Source: Leptospira perolatii (GTDB lineage Bacteria > Spirochaetota > Leptospiria > Leptospirales > Leptospiraceae). From it: 64,000 nucleotides of DNA. The notes below the pieces were generated by a model that did not search any database, was not told where the DNA came from, and worked only from the letters and a program-made list of their open reading frames with translations. The stretch lies in NCBI RefSeq assembly GCF_002811875.1, contig NZ_NPDZ01000002.1:310001-374000 (forward strand). The letters run 5' to 3'. Position 1 is the first letter of the stretch; the number at the start of each line of letters is the position of its first letter. Positions 25,100-34,394 of this stretch are shown one piece after another. The translations under genes and the position numbers were made by a program.

Positions 25100-26353
25100 T
25101 TAGTCGAATACATCCCTTACCATTTTCTTCGTATCTTCCGCAGTCATGATTTGATAGTGAGAGAGTCCAAAAAGGCAACGCACCCGAGTCTCCGGTTTTG
25201 GTTTTTTGCGAAATACTCTTTCGCTCAAGCTTTCAAGGCTTGGAGTTTCGACGATTCCATCTCCGATCCAGGAGGACCATTTGGTTTTGTCGGGAGAAAC
25301 TAGGCTGTAGAGTTGGTAAGCATCTACATCGTCTAATTCTCCGAAATATAAATCCGAGGAATATCGATCTACCTGACTGACAGCCTCTCTGTCCTCGTCT
25401 CGGATGATTCCGTGCGATAGGTCCTTCATTGCCTCGCTCCTTTGGTTACCGATGAATCCTATCAGACTGATTGGTAATACGGGCAGATGCTCTGCTCCTA
25501 ACCCTAGCCAAAATCCGATTTTTTCGATGTAAGAACCTCCGTCGGGCGCGCTGATAATCAAAGCTTTCCGAATCTTTTTGGATAGAGGTTGATTCTCTAT
25601 ATTAGAATAATATAATGCACTTCGAAGTACGAGTCCACCTTGGCTGAACGCGATCACTTCTATTTGTTTTCCATCTAATTCTTTTGCTCGGAACAGTTCC
25701 TTGAGCAATGCAAACAACGCTTTGCCATTGGTAGGGATAGGCGCGCCCGGATTGAATCTAACGTATACCGGATACATTCCTAATTCTTTGAACGTTGCCG
25801 ATAATGGGATTTCGCCGTGGGAGTTCCACAATCCTTCGTCGCAAAACAAACCTGGGACACATAGGATCAGTCTCTTTAGTTTGGACTTTTTCCAATTTTG
25901 CACCATTTCTTCTGCGGTTATGTCTTTTCCGTTTTCTCGAAAGGAGGGTTGAATCGTAGAAGTGGTAACCAAGCCTGCAAAAGATTCTCCTACGATACTC
26001 GAAACAGGAATGTTTTCGAAAAGGGTATGCTTTACTACCGTGTCTGCTTTCTCCATCGCTTGGATCGCGATATGCATCGCGTTTTCAGTCGCCTCCAGAG
26101 CTTTTGTGAGACCTTCCTTGGTTTTGGCCCCGGTTTCGCTTAACGAATTTCCGGTCTTTTGCAGAAAATCAGCCAATTTGGTTTCTGAGATCATAGGTGC
26201 ATCAGAGATCGCTGATAAGGTTTTGGAAGACCAGCGAAAGGAATCGGAAAGAAGGTTTCTAACCCCTTCTAATGTTCCTAAGGATACTTCTTTGGCTAGT
26301 TTCACAGCGAACTTCCCTAGGTTCATACTTGGCTCAGTGGGTTTGTAAGGCAT
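25100..26353 (-). CDS. Alpha/beta-hydrolase, lipase-like
   Basis: The 417-residue protein has an N-terminal helical region of about 150 residues, rich in Ala, Lys and Glu, and then a hydrolase domain. Hydrolase signs are LILCVPGLFCDEGLW (oxyanion region), the nucleophile elbow IEVIAFSQGGLVLRSAL, and a late LFGLSHYQIM with a candidate catalytic His. The elbow is A-F-S-Q-G, one residue away from the classic G-x-S-x-G. It resembles lipases and PGAP1-like esterases; the substrate is unknown. AGGTGG lies just before the ATG. It converges with the 7TM phosphatase gene, with a gap of only six bases. Confidence 0.8.
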   Translation of the reverse strand: MPYKPTEPSMNLGKFAVKLAKEVSLGTLEGVRNLLSDSFRWSSKTLSAISDAPMISETKLADFLQKTGNSLSETGAKTKEGLTKALEATENAMHIAIQAMEKADTVVKHTLFENIPVSSIVGESFAGLVTTSTIQPSFRENGKDITAEEMVQNWKKSKLKRLILCVPGLFCDEGLWNSHGEIPLSATFKELGMYPVYVRFNPGAPIPTNGKALFALLKELFRAKELDGKQIEVIAFSQGGLVLRSALYYSNIENQPLSKKIRKALIISAPDGGSYIEKIGFWLGLGAEHLPVLPISLIGFIGNQRSEAMKDLSHGIIRDEDREAVSQVDRYSSDLYFGELDDVDAYQLYSLVSPDKTKWSSWIGDGIVETPSLESLSERVFRKKPKPETRVRCLFGLSHYQIMTAEDTKKMVRDVFD

Positions 26354-26410
26354 TCCACCTAAAGAATCGATTGTCTCGGAAACGGGAAGCTAAAATGCTG
26401 TTAGCCAGAG

Positions 26411-26758
26411 ATGAATTTACAAATTTTTGGTAGGAAGAATTGCTCTGATTCTAAAAAAGCGGAAATGTTTTTTAAGGAGAGAAGAATTCCCTTTCAACTT
26501 ATTAATCTTGCCGAAAAGCCAATGAGCAAAGGAGAACTGCAATCCGTTCTGCGGACAGTGACCGCTGACGAACTTGTTGACACTGAGAGCAAAGTATACA
26601 AGGAAAAGCAGCTAGCATATTTACAATTCGATAAAATTGATTACCTAATTCAATATCCGGGGCTGATGAAAAGTCCGGTTGTCAGAGATAGAAACAGATC
26701 CACTGTAGGCTACAAGCCGGAAGTCTGGAAGCAATGGATCGCCGAGGAAAAAAAATAA
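26411..26758 (+). CDS. ArsC/Spx-family thioredoxin-fold protein
   Basis: At 115 residues this matches the ArsC-like family. It begins LQIFGRKNCSDSKKAEMFF, with the single reactive Cys11 and no second Cys four residues later. Then follow RRIPFQLINL, ELQSVLRTV, LLIQYPGLMKSPVV-type sequence (YLIQYPGLMKSPVVRD), and a C-terminal GYKPEVWKQWI. The family includes arsenate reductases, Spx regulators and YffB-like proteins of unknown role. Nothing nearby points to arsenate. It lies divergently from the hydrolase gene with about 57 bases between. Confidence 0.85.
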   Translation: MNLQIFGRKNCSDSKKAEMFFKERRIPFQLINLAEKPMSKGELQSVLRTVTADELVDTESKVYKEKQLAYLQFDKIDYLIQYPGLMKSPVVRDRNRSTVGYKPEVWKQWIAEEKK

Positions 26759-27021
26759 TCCCTTCTTTTCCTACAAAATCTATTTTAGATTTCTTGGATG
26801 AGTATACTAAACTCGTGAATGTGCTCTATTTTCTCGTTTTTTAAATTTCTGCGTCAAAGATCTAAAATTTGTACCATTATAATGTTTATCTAACGATCAA
26901 AAGGGCTTTTATTAAGCGAAAATCATCTTCCTAAATGTCCATTTGGAAAATGGATTGCAAAGTTCAATGTGAAAATTATCGAATAACATTCGCAAGCGGA
27001 TCGTGAAATGCTTAAAGATTC

Positions 27022-28101
27022 GTGCAACACAAAGCACTGATGTTCGACTTTAAAGATGCAATTAAATTCTCGAAACAAAAATACCTGCTTGTAGCTTGCA
27101 TTTTACTATTCATCGTTTCTGTTTCTATAATCACCATAGAGTTTTTCTTAAATATTCCTTTTAGGAGGCCGGGCTTCGCGGTCGCCGCTTTCGGAACAGC
27201 AGGCGCGATTGTTTTGCTCATTTCCGGTAGGTATAGAGTTGCAACGATTTATTGCTCTGTGTTATTCAGCGTCGCAATCGGAGTAGGAACATTTTTCGGA
27301 CCAAGTGCCCGAAACGTAAATTCTTGGTATCCGGTCTTCTTTTTTTACCATTTGTTTTTTACTTCAAGAAAGCATACGATTGCGGCTTTGGGCGGTTGTG
27401 TCTCCCTAGTGCTGATACATTTCTATTTTTATCGCGCTCCATCCGAACTCGGAGTGCTATTCGATTCATTGGGAGCTTTGCTTGTGCTTTCATTACTTGG
27501 TCTTGCAATTTCAAAGGCAATGGAACAGGTAATCGAAGATAAGGATGTGCTCTTGAAGGAATTGCATCACAGAGTTAGGAATAACTTGCAGGTCATGCTC
27601 GGGATGATTTCTCTTCTCAAGGACTCGGAAGATTCTCTGGATTTGGAAGAAGCCTTGTCTAGTCTCGAAAGAAAAATATTAGCATTGTCTAATGTGCACA
27701 GCCACGCGCATGTCTCGAGAGATTTCAGTCATGTGTTTATGAAGGAAGTATTCGCCTCTTACTTGCCTCGGATCCTTCCAAGGGCCGGCAATAGGTTACG
27801 TTTAGATTTTCAAGATGCGAACACACTTTTAAACGTTAGGGAAGCTAGCATTGTAGCTATGATCGCTGGAGAGGTTCTCGTACATTGCATTGACAATGAT
27901 GAGAAATCTTCTGACTTGATACGAGTCGGTTTAACGTGGAATCATGTCGATGAATACATACTTTCTATGGAAGGTGCGATTCTACCTGATGGCAAGGGTA
28001 GAGAGTTTATCGAGATGTTGGTACAGCAATTGAAGGGAGAACTGGATGTTGATCAAAAGACTCCGGGTTCCTGTATTGTTCGTTTTAAGAGTACAAAGTA
28101 G
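27022..28101 (+). CDS. Membrane HisKA_2-type histidine kinase with degenerate ATPase end
   Basis: The 359-residue protein has about six hydrophobic segments (residues 20-165) and then a dimerisation/phosphoacceptor helix typical of HisKA_2, LKELHHRVRNNLQVMLGM (His182/His183). The C-terminal 120 residues fit a GHKL ATPase in length, but the N-box region reads AGEVLVHCIDND rather than the usual N-E-x-x-x-N, and the glycine motifs are poor. It may bind ATP weakly or act without catalysis. I take GTG at 27022 as start; ATG at 27040 is equally possible. No response regulator is beside it. The next genes are the giant kinases, about 370 bases downstream. Confidence 0.8.
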   Translation: MQHKALMFDFKDAIKFSKQKYLLVACILLFIVSVSIITIEFFLNIPFRRPGFAVAAFGTAGAIVLLISGRYRVATIYCSVLFSVAIGVGTFFGPSARNVNSWYPVFFFYHLFFTSRKHTIAALGGCVSLVLIHFYFYRAPSELGVLFDSLGALLVLSLLGLAISKAMEQVIEDKDVLLKELHHRVRNNLQVMLGMISLLKDSEDSLDLEEALSSLERKILALSNVHSHAHVSRDFSHVFMKEVFASYLPRILPRAGNRLRLDFQDANTLLNVREASIVAMIAGEVLVHCIDNDEKSSDLIRVGLTWNHVDEYILSMEGAILPDGKGREFIEMLVQQLKGELDVDQKTPGSCIVRFKSTK

Positions 28102-28467
28102 GCAAAACTGTAGCAAAAGTAGCCAAAGCGAATTGTTCTATATCGAACATTCATTATTGAATTACCTCACTCCAAATTCCTCTTAACATCAGATTTTCTA
28201 TTTACGATGGGAGCAAGCCGCGTTAGCGGAACGTCGATTGGTCCCTGGTTCGTTTAGAAAGATTTTATTTTGACAAAATGCATTTCGTAACCCTGATCAC
28301 AAAAATCGATTTTTGTTAAACGATTTAAGTTTAGATAAAATGCAGAAAATATCTTGTGAGATTTGAGAGTTAAGGTAAGCTATTCGACCCGTAAAGCGTC
28401 TACTACGTATTGCGATTCGGGTGAATTGCGTTGGACTAGCTTTTCATGGCCAAAAGGTAGGTGTATT
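28102..28467. other. Intergenic region before the first giant kinase gene
   Basis: About 365 bases. A longer frame is open upstream from 28363, but the paralogue comparison puts the start at 28468. A small GC hairpin (CCGC-GTTA-GCGG, near 28217-28228) and a TTGACA-like hexamer at about 28271 are present, with no convincing -10 partner. No gene was seen. Confidence 0.35.
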
Positions 28468-31400
28468 GTGCTCTCAGGTTTTAGTCTTAAAGAAAAAATT
28501 CAGGAAAATGCTAATACCTTAATCTATCGTGCAAGTAAAGAAGGAGCGAATGAGAATACTTTCATAGTTAAGCTCCTTGTATCTGAATATCCCACAACCA
28601 AAGAATTATCCAATTTGCAGCAGGAATTTGATCTAACGAAATCGCTGGATCTTCCGGGAGTAGTGAAGGCACTGGAGCTACTCAGGCATGGAAATGGTTT
28701 GGGCTTAGTGCTCGCGGATGTGGGAGGAATTTCCCTCAAAGATGCAATTAAAGACGGGAAGCTTTCTATTCAGAGATTTTTTGAAATTGCTCTCTCTCTT
28801 ACCGATACACTTAGGCAGATTCACGAGCAAGGAGTAATCCATAAAGATATCAAACCCGGAAATATCATCGTTTCGCAAAGCGGTCAGGTCTTTATTACTG
28901 ACTTCGGACTCTCTACAAGATTATCCCAGGAAAAAGCGCGTTATGCAGCCACCTCCGTGATGGAAGGCACCCTGTCTTATATCGCGCCAGAACAAACCGG
29001 AAGGATGAATCGTTCTATAGATCATCGTTCCGATTTGTATTCTCTGGGAGTAACCTTCTATGAGTTGCTAACCGGTAAACTTCCATTCGAAACCTCAGAC
29101 GCGATGGAGCTAGTTCACAGCCATATCGCAAAAATCGCTACTTCGCCTCACGATATCGATCCGAATGTTCCGGAACAACTTTCGAAAATTGTAATGAAGC
29201 TAATGTCCAAGACTGCGGAGGACAGGTATCAATCCTCGGCTGGGCTTCTATTCGATTTGCAAAGATGCAACAAGGAGTTCAAGGAATTTGGAAAGATTTC
29301 TTCCTTTCCTCTAGGAGAAGAGGATCTTTCTGGAAGATTTCAGATTCCGCAAAAGCTCTATGGAAGGGAAACCGAAACGAATACGCTTCTTTCAGCTTTT
29401 GAGAGAGTCGGTTTAGGGAATTCAGAACTACTTTTGGTGAGCGGATATTCGGGCGTAGGAAAGTCTTCTCTAGTTCACGAGGTTCACAGGCCGATCACTG
29501 AAAAGAAAGGTTTGTTCATCGCAGGGAAATTCGACCAGTTCCAAAGAGATATCCCGTATTATGCGATCCGTCTGGCATTAAAAGACTTCTGCGAGTACTT
29601 AGCTACGGAAAGCGAAGAAGTACTAAACGAATGGAAGCAGAAAATTTTAACCGCGATTGAGGGAAATGGACAGGTGCTCGTGGACATCGTTCCGGATTTG
29701 GAATTGATTATTGGAAAGCAACCTCCGGTCCCAGAGCTGAGTTCGCAAGAATCTCAGAATCGGTTAAATTCCGTATTTCTTAATTTTATAAGTACCATCG
29801 CAAAGCCGGAGCATCCTTTGGTCATGTTCATTGACGACTTACAATGGGCTGATTCGGGATCATTACGTTTAATTAAACTACTTTTGACTGGTGAACTTGT
29901 CCGAAACTTTCTTCTAATCGGAGCTTTTAGAGACAATGAAGTGGATGCTGCGCACGCATTCGTTATGACCTTGGACGAAATCCGAAAAGAAGGATGTATA
30001 ATCAACACGATCAAGTTGGAGCCTTTGGCATCTGAAGATGTAGGGAATTTGATCTCAGATTCCTTGGGAACAACTAAAGCCGCTTCCTACGAGTTGTCTG
30101 ACTTGGTGTATTCCAAAACAGGCGGTAACGCTTTTTTCGTGAACGAATTCTTCAAGAACTTGTACGAAGAAGGTCTTTTGCATTTTGATTTTCAAGCAAG
30201 AAAATGGAAATGGGACATTGGAAAAATCGAGGCGAAAAACGTCACCGGTAACGTAATTGAATTGATGTCCCAGAAAATCGCGAGAATGCCAGAAGATACA
30301 AAAGTAATCTTGGAATTCGCGAGTTGTGTCGGGAACAAGTTTTCTTTAAAAATACTTTCTATCATTTTTGAAGATTCAGAGAAAGTAACACTTTCGAAAT
30401 TATGGAAAGCTGTAGAAGAAGGTCTAATTATTCCTCTGGACCATAACTACAAAATTTTCCAGGGAGAAGATCGGAAGATTGATGCAAAAGTTACGGATGG
30501 CAGTGGTGGTAAGTCGCACTTAGAGCAACAACTGCACGATGCTCATTTTCAATTCCTACACGATAGAGTGCAGGAGGCGGCTTACTCTCAGATTGAAGAG
30601 AGCCAGAAAAAACAAGTACACTTGAAGATAGGAAGACTATTGTTAGAGAGAACTGATTCAGAGGAACTTCCTGAGCAGATTTTTTCTATCGTCAATCAAT
30701 TCAACCTAGGAAAGGACCTGATCGAGGAGGCGGAAGAGCAGCTCAAGCTCTGCGAGCTCAATCTTTTTGCCGGACAAAAAGCAAGGCTGTCCAATGCTTA
30801 TGGCAGCGCGGTGATGTTTCTAGGAAACGGAATCGAATTGCTTCCTATCGAACCCTGGAAACATCACTACAAGCTAGCCTTTTCATTATATTCCGAAAAA
30901 GCATCCTGCGAATACAGCGCAGCGATCTTAGACGAATGTGAAAAGGACATCAAAGTGGCTCTCGCGAACGCGGTTGGTCAGGACGACAAGACAAAAGTTT
31001 ACACTCTATATTTAAGTTTACTCTTTCAATTGAGCAGACACCACGAGGGCATTAAGGTAGGCAGAGAAGCACTAGCTTTCCTGGGACTTAAAGTGCCAAA
31101 GAAAGTAAACAAGGGACACGTCACCTGGCAGTACATAAGATTTAAGATCGCATTAGGCAGAAGAAAAGCCGACGACATTCTGGAACTAAAGGAAATTCAA
31201 GATAAAAGAATTTTTAATATATGCTCCGTAATATTCGATCTAGTTCCTTCATCGTATCATGCCGAACCCGATTTAATGGGATACGCCAGCTTGATTATGG
31301 CGATCTATTGCCTCCGATACGGAAATTCCATTTACGCTCCGTTTGCCTATGCAATGGCAGGAGTGATCATGTCTGGAGTTACCAAGGAGTTGGAGTCCGG

Positions 31401-34374
31401 TTATAAGTTTATGAAAATGGGCGAGGCCCTCACTCATAAATTCTATGATATCGGTGTGAAGGCTAGAGTCACTTTCTTGATCGCAAATTTCTCGATGCAT
31501 TGGCAAAGACCTATCCAAGAACACCCTGAGGTTAGGGATACTGCATTTAAGTATTCGATTGAAGCTGGTAATATCAATTGGGCTGACTATTGCTGGAACC
31601 ATTCTAGGGCGCAAAGTATTTTCTTTAACGAAAACAGCCTGCAAAGAATTCTAGAAGATAACGAAAAAGTTTATAACATTCACCTAAAACACAAGGATAG
31701 ACAAGTAATTCTAAGTCAATACTTCATTTTGAATTTTATCAATTCAATGATGCTTCGGAAAAACGAGTGCCCGAATGTGTGTAACTATGACGCGGAAGCT
31801 TATGCAAAAGAAATTTTGACAGAGCCAAGCGCCACGGTGCGAGTTTACTTTTACTATTTCAATATGGTATCCGAGTTCACGAAGGAGAATTGGAACTCGG
31901 CCCTGGGATACGGATGGAAGGGTTTTATTATTCTGCACGAGGTCTTGGGATTTATGGTGGATTTTTTCCATCGTTACTACTACGTGCTCTCTATCCTCGC
32001 CGGCGAGTTGTATGGCGACAAAAAACCCGGGCTGAAGCATAGAATGACCTTTGGCATGAATCGCTTCCTGATCAAATACTACTGCAAAAAGAATCCCGCG
32101 AACTACCTGTCTCATAATCTTTTGATCAGCGCGCTCGAAGCTCAGAGAAATAGCAAACCGGAAGCGGCTTTGAAGTTCTTTGAATCTGCCATCGAAAAAG
32201 CTCACGATTCGGGATTTATATTAAACGAAGCACTCGCAAACGAGTTTGCTGCGAAATTTTACATAGCAGAAGGAAGTGATAGAGGTGCTTCGGCGTACAT
32301 GACAGAAGCACATTATCTGTACGCAAAATGGGGTCACGCCCAGAAGGTTCTGCAGCTGGAGGAGAAATACGGAGAATACATTCGAAGAGGATCTCCTTCG
32401 GTCACGCAGTCAATCAGCGAATCGATCGTAGGACAAATGACCACTACAGTGGCCACTTCTACCGGAGGTGGAGTCAGCGGCACTCTTGATTTGTCCACGG
32501 TTCTAAAGGCTTCTCAGGCGATTTCGGGAGAAATTCGCTTGGATAAACTTCTTTCGGAATTGCTTTATAATCTGATAGAAAACACGGGCGCAGAAAGGGG
32601 TTTACTAGTATTAGAGAAAAATAATGAACTAGTTATCGAGGCTGAGGGAGATACCGAAGGAAACCTTTCGGTCCTGAAGTCAGAGAAAGTGCAGGGAAGC
32701 AAAAAGGTACCGCACGCAATTATGAATTACGTAATGAGAAGCAAACAGCCGCTAGTCTTGGGCCGTGCAACTCAAGACGGACAGTTCCAAAAAGATCCTT
32801 ACGTAGTCGAAGAAAAGCCACAATCGATTATATGTTCTCCGATCATACACCAAGGCAGATTGACCGGGCTTGTTTATTTGGAAAATCGTTTGGCCGCTGA
32901 TGCATTCACTCCTGAAAGACTGCAGATGGTAAAAGTACTCTCAGCACAGGCAGCTATTTCTCTGGAAAATTCCACTTTGTATGAAAATCTCGAAGGAAAA
33001 GTAAAAGAGAGAACTGCGGAACTTTCTGTAGCTTTGAGCAAAGTGCAAGAACTAAAGTTGCAACAGGATGCAGATTATTTCTTAACTTCTTTGCTATTGG
33101 AACCTTTGGGTGTCGATAAGACCGATAGTGAAAATGTGAATATAGAATTCTTTATGCGCCAAAAGAAACATTTCACTTACAAAAATTCCGAACATACGAT
33201 CGGAGGAGATATTTGCGGCGCGAACAATATTACATTAAAAGGCAAAAAATACACTGTATTTATGAATGCAGACGCGATGGGTAAATCGATCCAGGGTGCC
33301 GCTGGAGCATTGATCACCGGTTCAGTTTTCGAATCCATTATACAAAGGACTATACTTTCCGACTATTGGCAAGGTTTCGCCCCAGAGATTTGGATTAGAA
33401 ACAGCTTTATAGAACTCCAAAAAGTATTCGAAAACCTTGATGGAGCTATGTTGATTTCCATTTTAATCGGGATCATAGACGAAGCCTCAGGGACAATGTA
33501 CACAATAAACTCGGACTATCCACCTCCGATTTTGTATCGGAAGGGAAAAGCCGCTTATCTTCCGCCTTCTCATCGCTTCTTGAAGTTGGGCGTAAGTCCG
33601 TCATTGTTTGCGAGAAGTGGGAACAGAGGTGGGGACCATTATCATTACCTCTCTATAGATGTACATCCGTTGTTAGACGGTGATATTTTGATCACCGGAT
33701 CCGACGGAAAAGATGATATCAACACTGGAATCGATGAAGATGGTATGCCTATTAAAGTTCAGGATGAGGAATTTATTCTGACTCTAATAGAAAAATCGGA
33801 TGGCAATTTGGAGAAATTATACGAGTTGGTCAGGGGGGCCGGCGAGATCACCGACGACTTATCCTTAATGAAATTGGAATATAGCAGAAGCGCTGCCAAA
33901 AAGGTTCTGCAAACACCTGAGATTAAGGTCGATCTGGAGAATTTCCAAAGAATGAAAAAGCAAGGCAATTTAATCGGAGCCATTTCCGAACTGAAGAATG
34001 CCTACAAACACGGATACGAAGACGCCTACGTTTTTAGGACGCTCGCTAGACTTTTCTATCAGGAAAAGGATTACAAAGCAGCCGCTCATTATGCGAGTAA
34101 ATATTTTGATAATGATCCGGCCGACAATAGCAATATGTTCTTGCTTTCCCTCGCCTGTTTCAGGAACGGAAATTTAGATAGAGCAAGATCTATATCCGAA
34201 TGTCTTATTTTAAGAAAATCGGATGATGTTGAGTACTTGTCGCATTATGCGGAAGTATTGCTCGCCTTGGGAAATATGCAATACGAGCAATTTTTACATA
34301 GAGCGGAGCAATTAGATTCTAATGCCCCTACGGTTCAGAGGATTAAGAAAAAGTTAATGAAAATAGCCTCCTAA
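28468..34374 (+). CDS. Giant Ser/Thr kinase-AAA ATPase-GAF-SpoIIE phosphatase protein (copy 1)
   Basis: The chain of about 1968 residues has these parts. The kinase domain comes first: HKDIKPGN at 125-132 and DFG at 145-147, with the usual HRD changed to HKD. An AAA-type ATPase follows: Walker A GYSGVGKS at 326-333 and Walker B VMFIDDLQWAD about 452-462. A long helical-repeat region runs to about 1330, then a GAF domain (about 1350-1500) and a coiled coil. The SpoIIE/PP2C phosphatase has GGDICGAN with Asp1581, NADAMGKSIQG, ITGSDGKDD and ITDDLSLMK; TPR-like helices finish the chain. I start at GTG 28468 (AGGTAGG upstream) because the paralogue starts at the same point; the frame is open to 28363. 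It is followed after 20 bases by its paralogue. It may both phosphorylate and dephosphorylate partners. Confidence 0.92.
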   Translation: MLSGFSLKEKIQENANTLIYRASKEGANENTFIVKLLVSEYPTTKELSNLQQEFDLTKSLDLPGVVKALELLRHGNGLGLVLADVGGISLKDAIKDGKLSIQRFFEIALSLTDTLRQIHEQGVIHKDIKPGNIIVSQSGQVFITDFGLSTRLSQEKARYAATSVMEGTLSYIAPEQTGRMNRSIDHRSDLYSLGVTFYELLTGKLPFETSDAMELVHSHIAKIATSPHDIDPNVPEQLSKIVMKLMSKTAEDRYQSSAGLLFDLQRCNKEFKEFGKISSFPLGEEDLSGRFQIPQKLYGRETETNTLLSAFERVGLGNSELLLVSGYSGVGKSSLVHEVHRPITEKKGLFIAGKFDQFQRDIPYYAIRLALKDFCEYLATESEEVLNEWKQKILTAIEGNGQVLVDIVPDLELIIGKQPPVPELSSQESQNRLNSVFLNFISTIAKPEHPLVMFIDDLQWADSGSLRLIKLLLTGELVRNFLLIGAFRDNEVDAAHAFVMTLDEIRKEGCIINTIKLEPLASEDVGNLISDSLGTTKAASYELSDLVYSKTGGNAFFVNEFFKNLYEEGLLHFDFQARKWKWDIGKIEAKNVTGNVIELMSQKIARMPEDTKVILEFASCVGNKFSLKILSIIFEDSEKVTLSKLWKAVEEGLIIPLDHNYKIFQGEDRKIDAKVTDGSGGKSHLEQQLHDAHFQFLHDRVQEAAYSQIEESQKKQVHLKIGRLLLERTDSEELPEQIFSIVNQFNLGKDLIEEAEEQLKLCELNLFAGQKARLSNAYGSAVMFLGNGIELLPIEPWKHHYKLAFSLYSEKASCEYSAAILDECEKDIKVALANAVGQDDKTKVYTLYLSLLFQLSRHHEGIKVGREALAFLGLKVPKKVNKGHVTWQYIRFKIALGRRKADDILELKEIQDKRIFNICSVIFDLVPSSYHAEPDLMGYASLIMAIYCLRYGNSIYAPFAYAMAGVIMSGVTKELESGYKFMKMGEALTHKFYDIGVKARVTFLIANFSMHWQRPIQEHPEVRDTAFKYSIEAGNINWADYCWNHSRAQSIFFNENSLQRILEDNEKVYNIHLKHKDRQVILSQYFILNFINSMMLRKNECPNVCNYDAEAYAKEILTEPSATVRVYFYYFNMVSEFTKENWNSALGYGWKGFIILHEVLGFMVDFFHRYYYVLSILAGELYGDKKPGLKHRMTFGMNRFLIKYYCKKNPANYLSHNLLISALEAQRNSKPEAALKFFESAIEKAHDSGFILNEALANEFAAKFYIAEGSDRGASAYMTEAHYLYAKWGHAQKVLQLEEKYGEYIRRGSPSVTQSISESIVGQMTTTVATSTGGGVSGTLDLSTVLKASQAISGEIRLDKLLSELLYNLIENTGAERGLLVLEKNNELVIEAEGDTEGNLSVLKSEKVQGSKKVPHAIMNYVMRSKQPLVLGRATQDGQFQKDPYVVEEKPQSIICSPIIHQGRLTGLVYLENRLAADAFTPERLQMVKVLSAQAAISLENSTLYENLEGKVKERTAELSVALSKVQELKLQQDADYFLTSLLLEPLGVDKTDSENVNIEFFMRQKKHFTYKNSEHTIGGDICGANNITLKGKKYTVFMNADAMGKSIQGAAGALITGSVFESIIQRTILSDYWQGFAPEIWIRNSFIELQKVFENLDGAMLISILIGIIDEASGTMYTINSDYPPPILYRKGKAAYLPPSHRFLKLGVSPSLFARSGNRGGDHYHYLSIDVHPLLDGDILITGSDGKDDINTGIDEDGMPIKVQDEEFILTLIEKSDGNLEKLYELVRGAGEITDDLSLMKLEYSRSAAKKVLQTPEIKVDLENFQRMKKQGNLIGAISELKNAYKHGYEDAYVFRTLARLFYQEKDYKAAAHYASKYFDNDPADNSNMFLLSLACFRNGNLDRARSISECLILRKSDDVEYLSHYAEVLLALGNMQYEQFLHRAEQLDSNAPTVQRIKKKLMKIAS

Positions 34375-34394
34375 TTGGTAAGGAAAACATACTG

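Noticed and set aside
28271..28310. TTGACA hexamer as a promoter for the giant kinase operon
   Set aside because: No suitable -10 hexamer lies at the right distance, so I did not call a promoter.
31273..31644. 123-residue antisense frame in the first giant kinase
   Set aside because: It is a shadow of the real frame; no start signal and no paralogous counterpart frame in copy 2.
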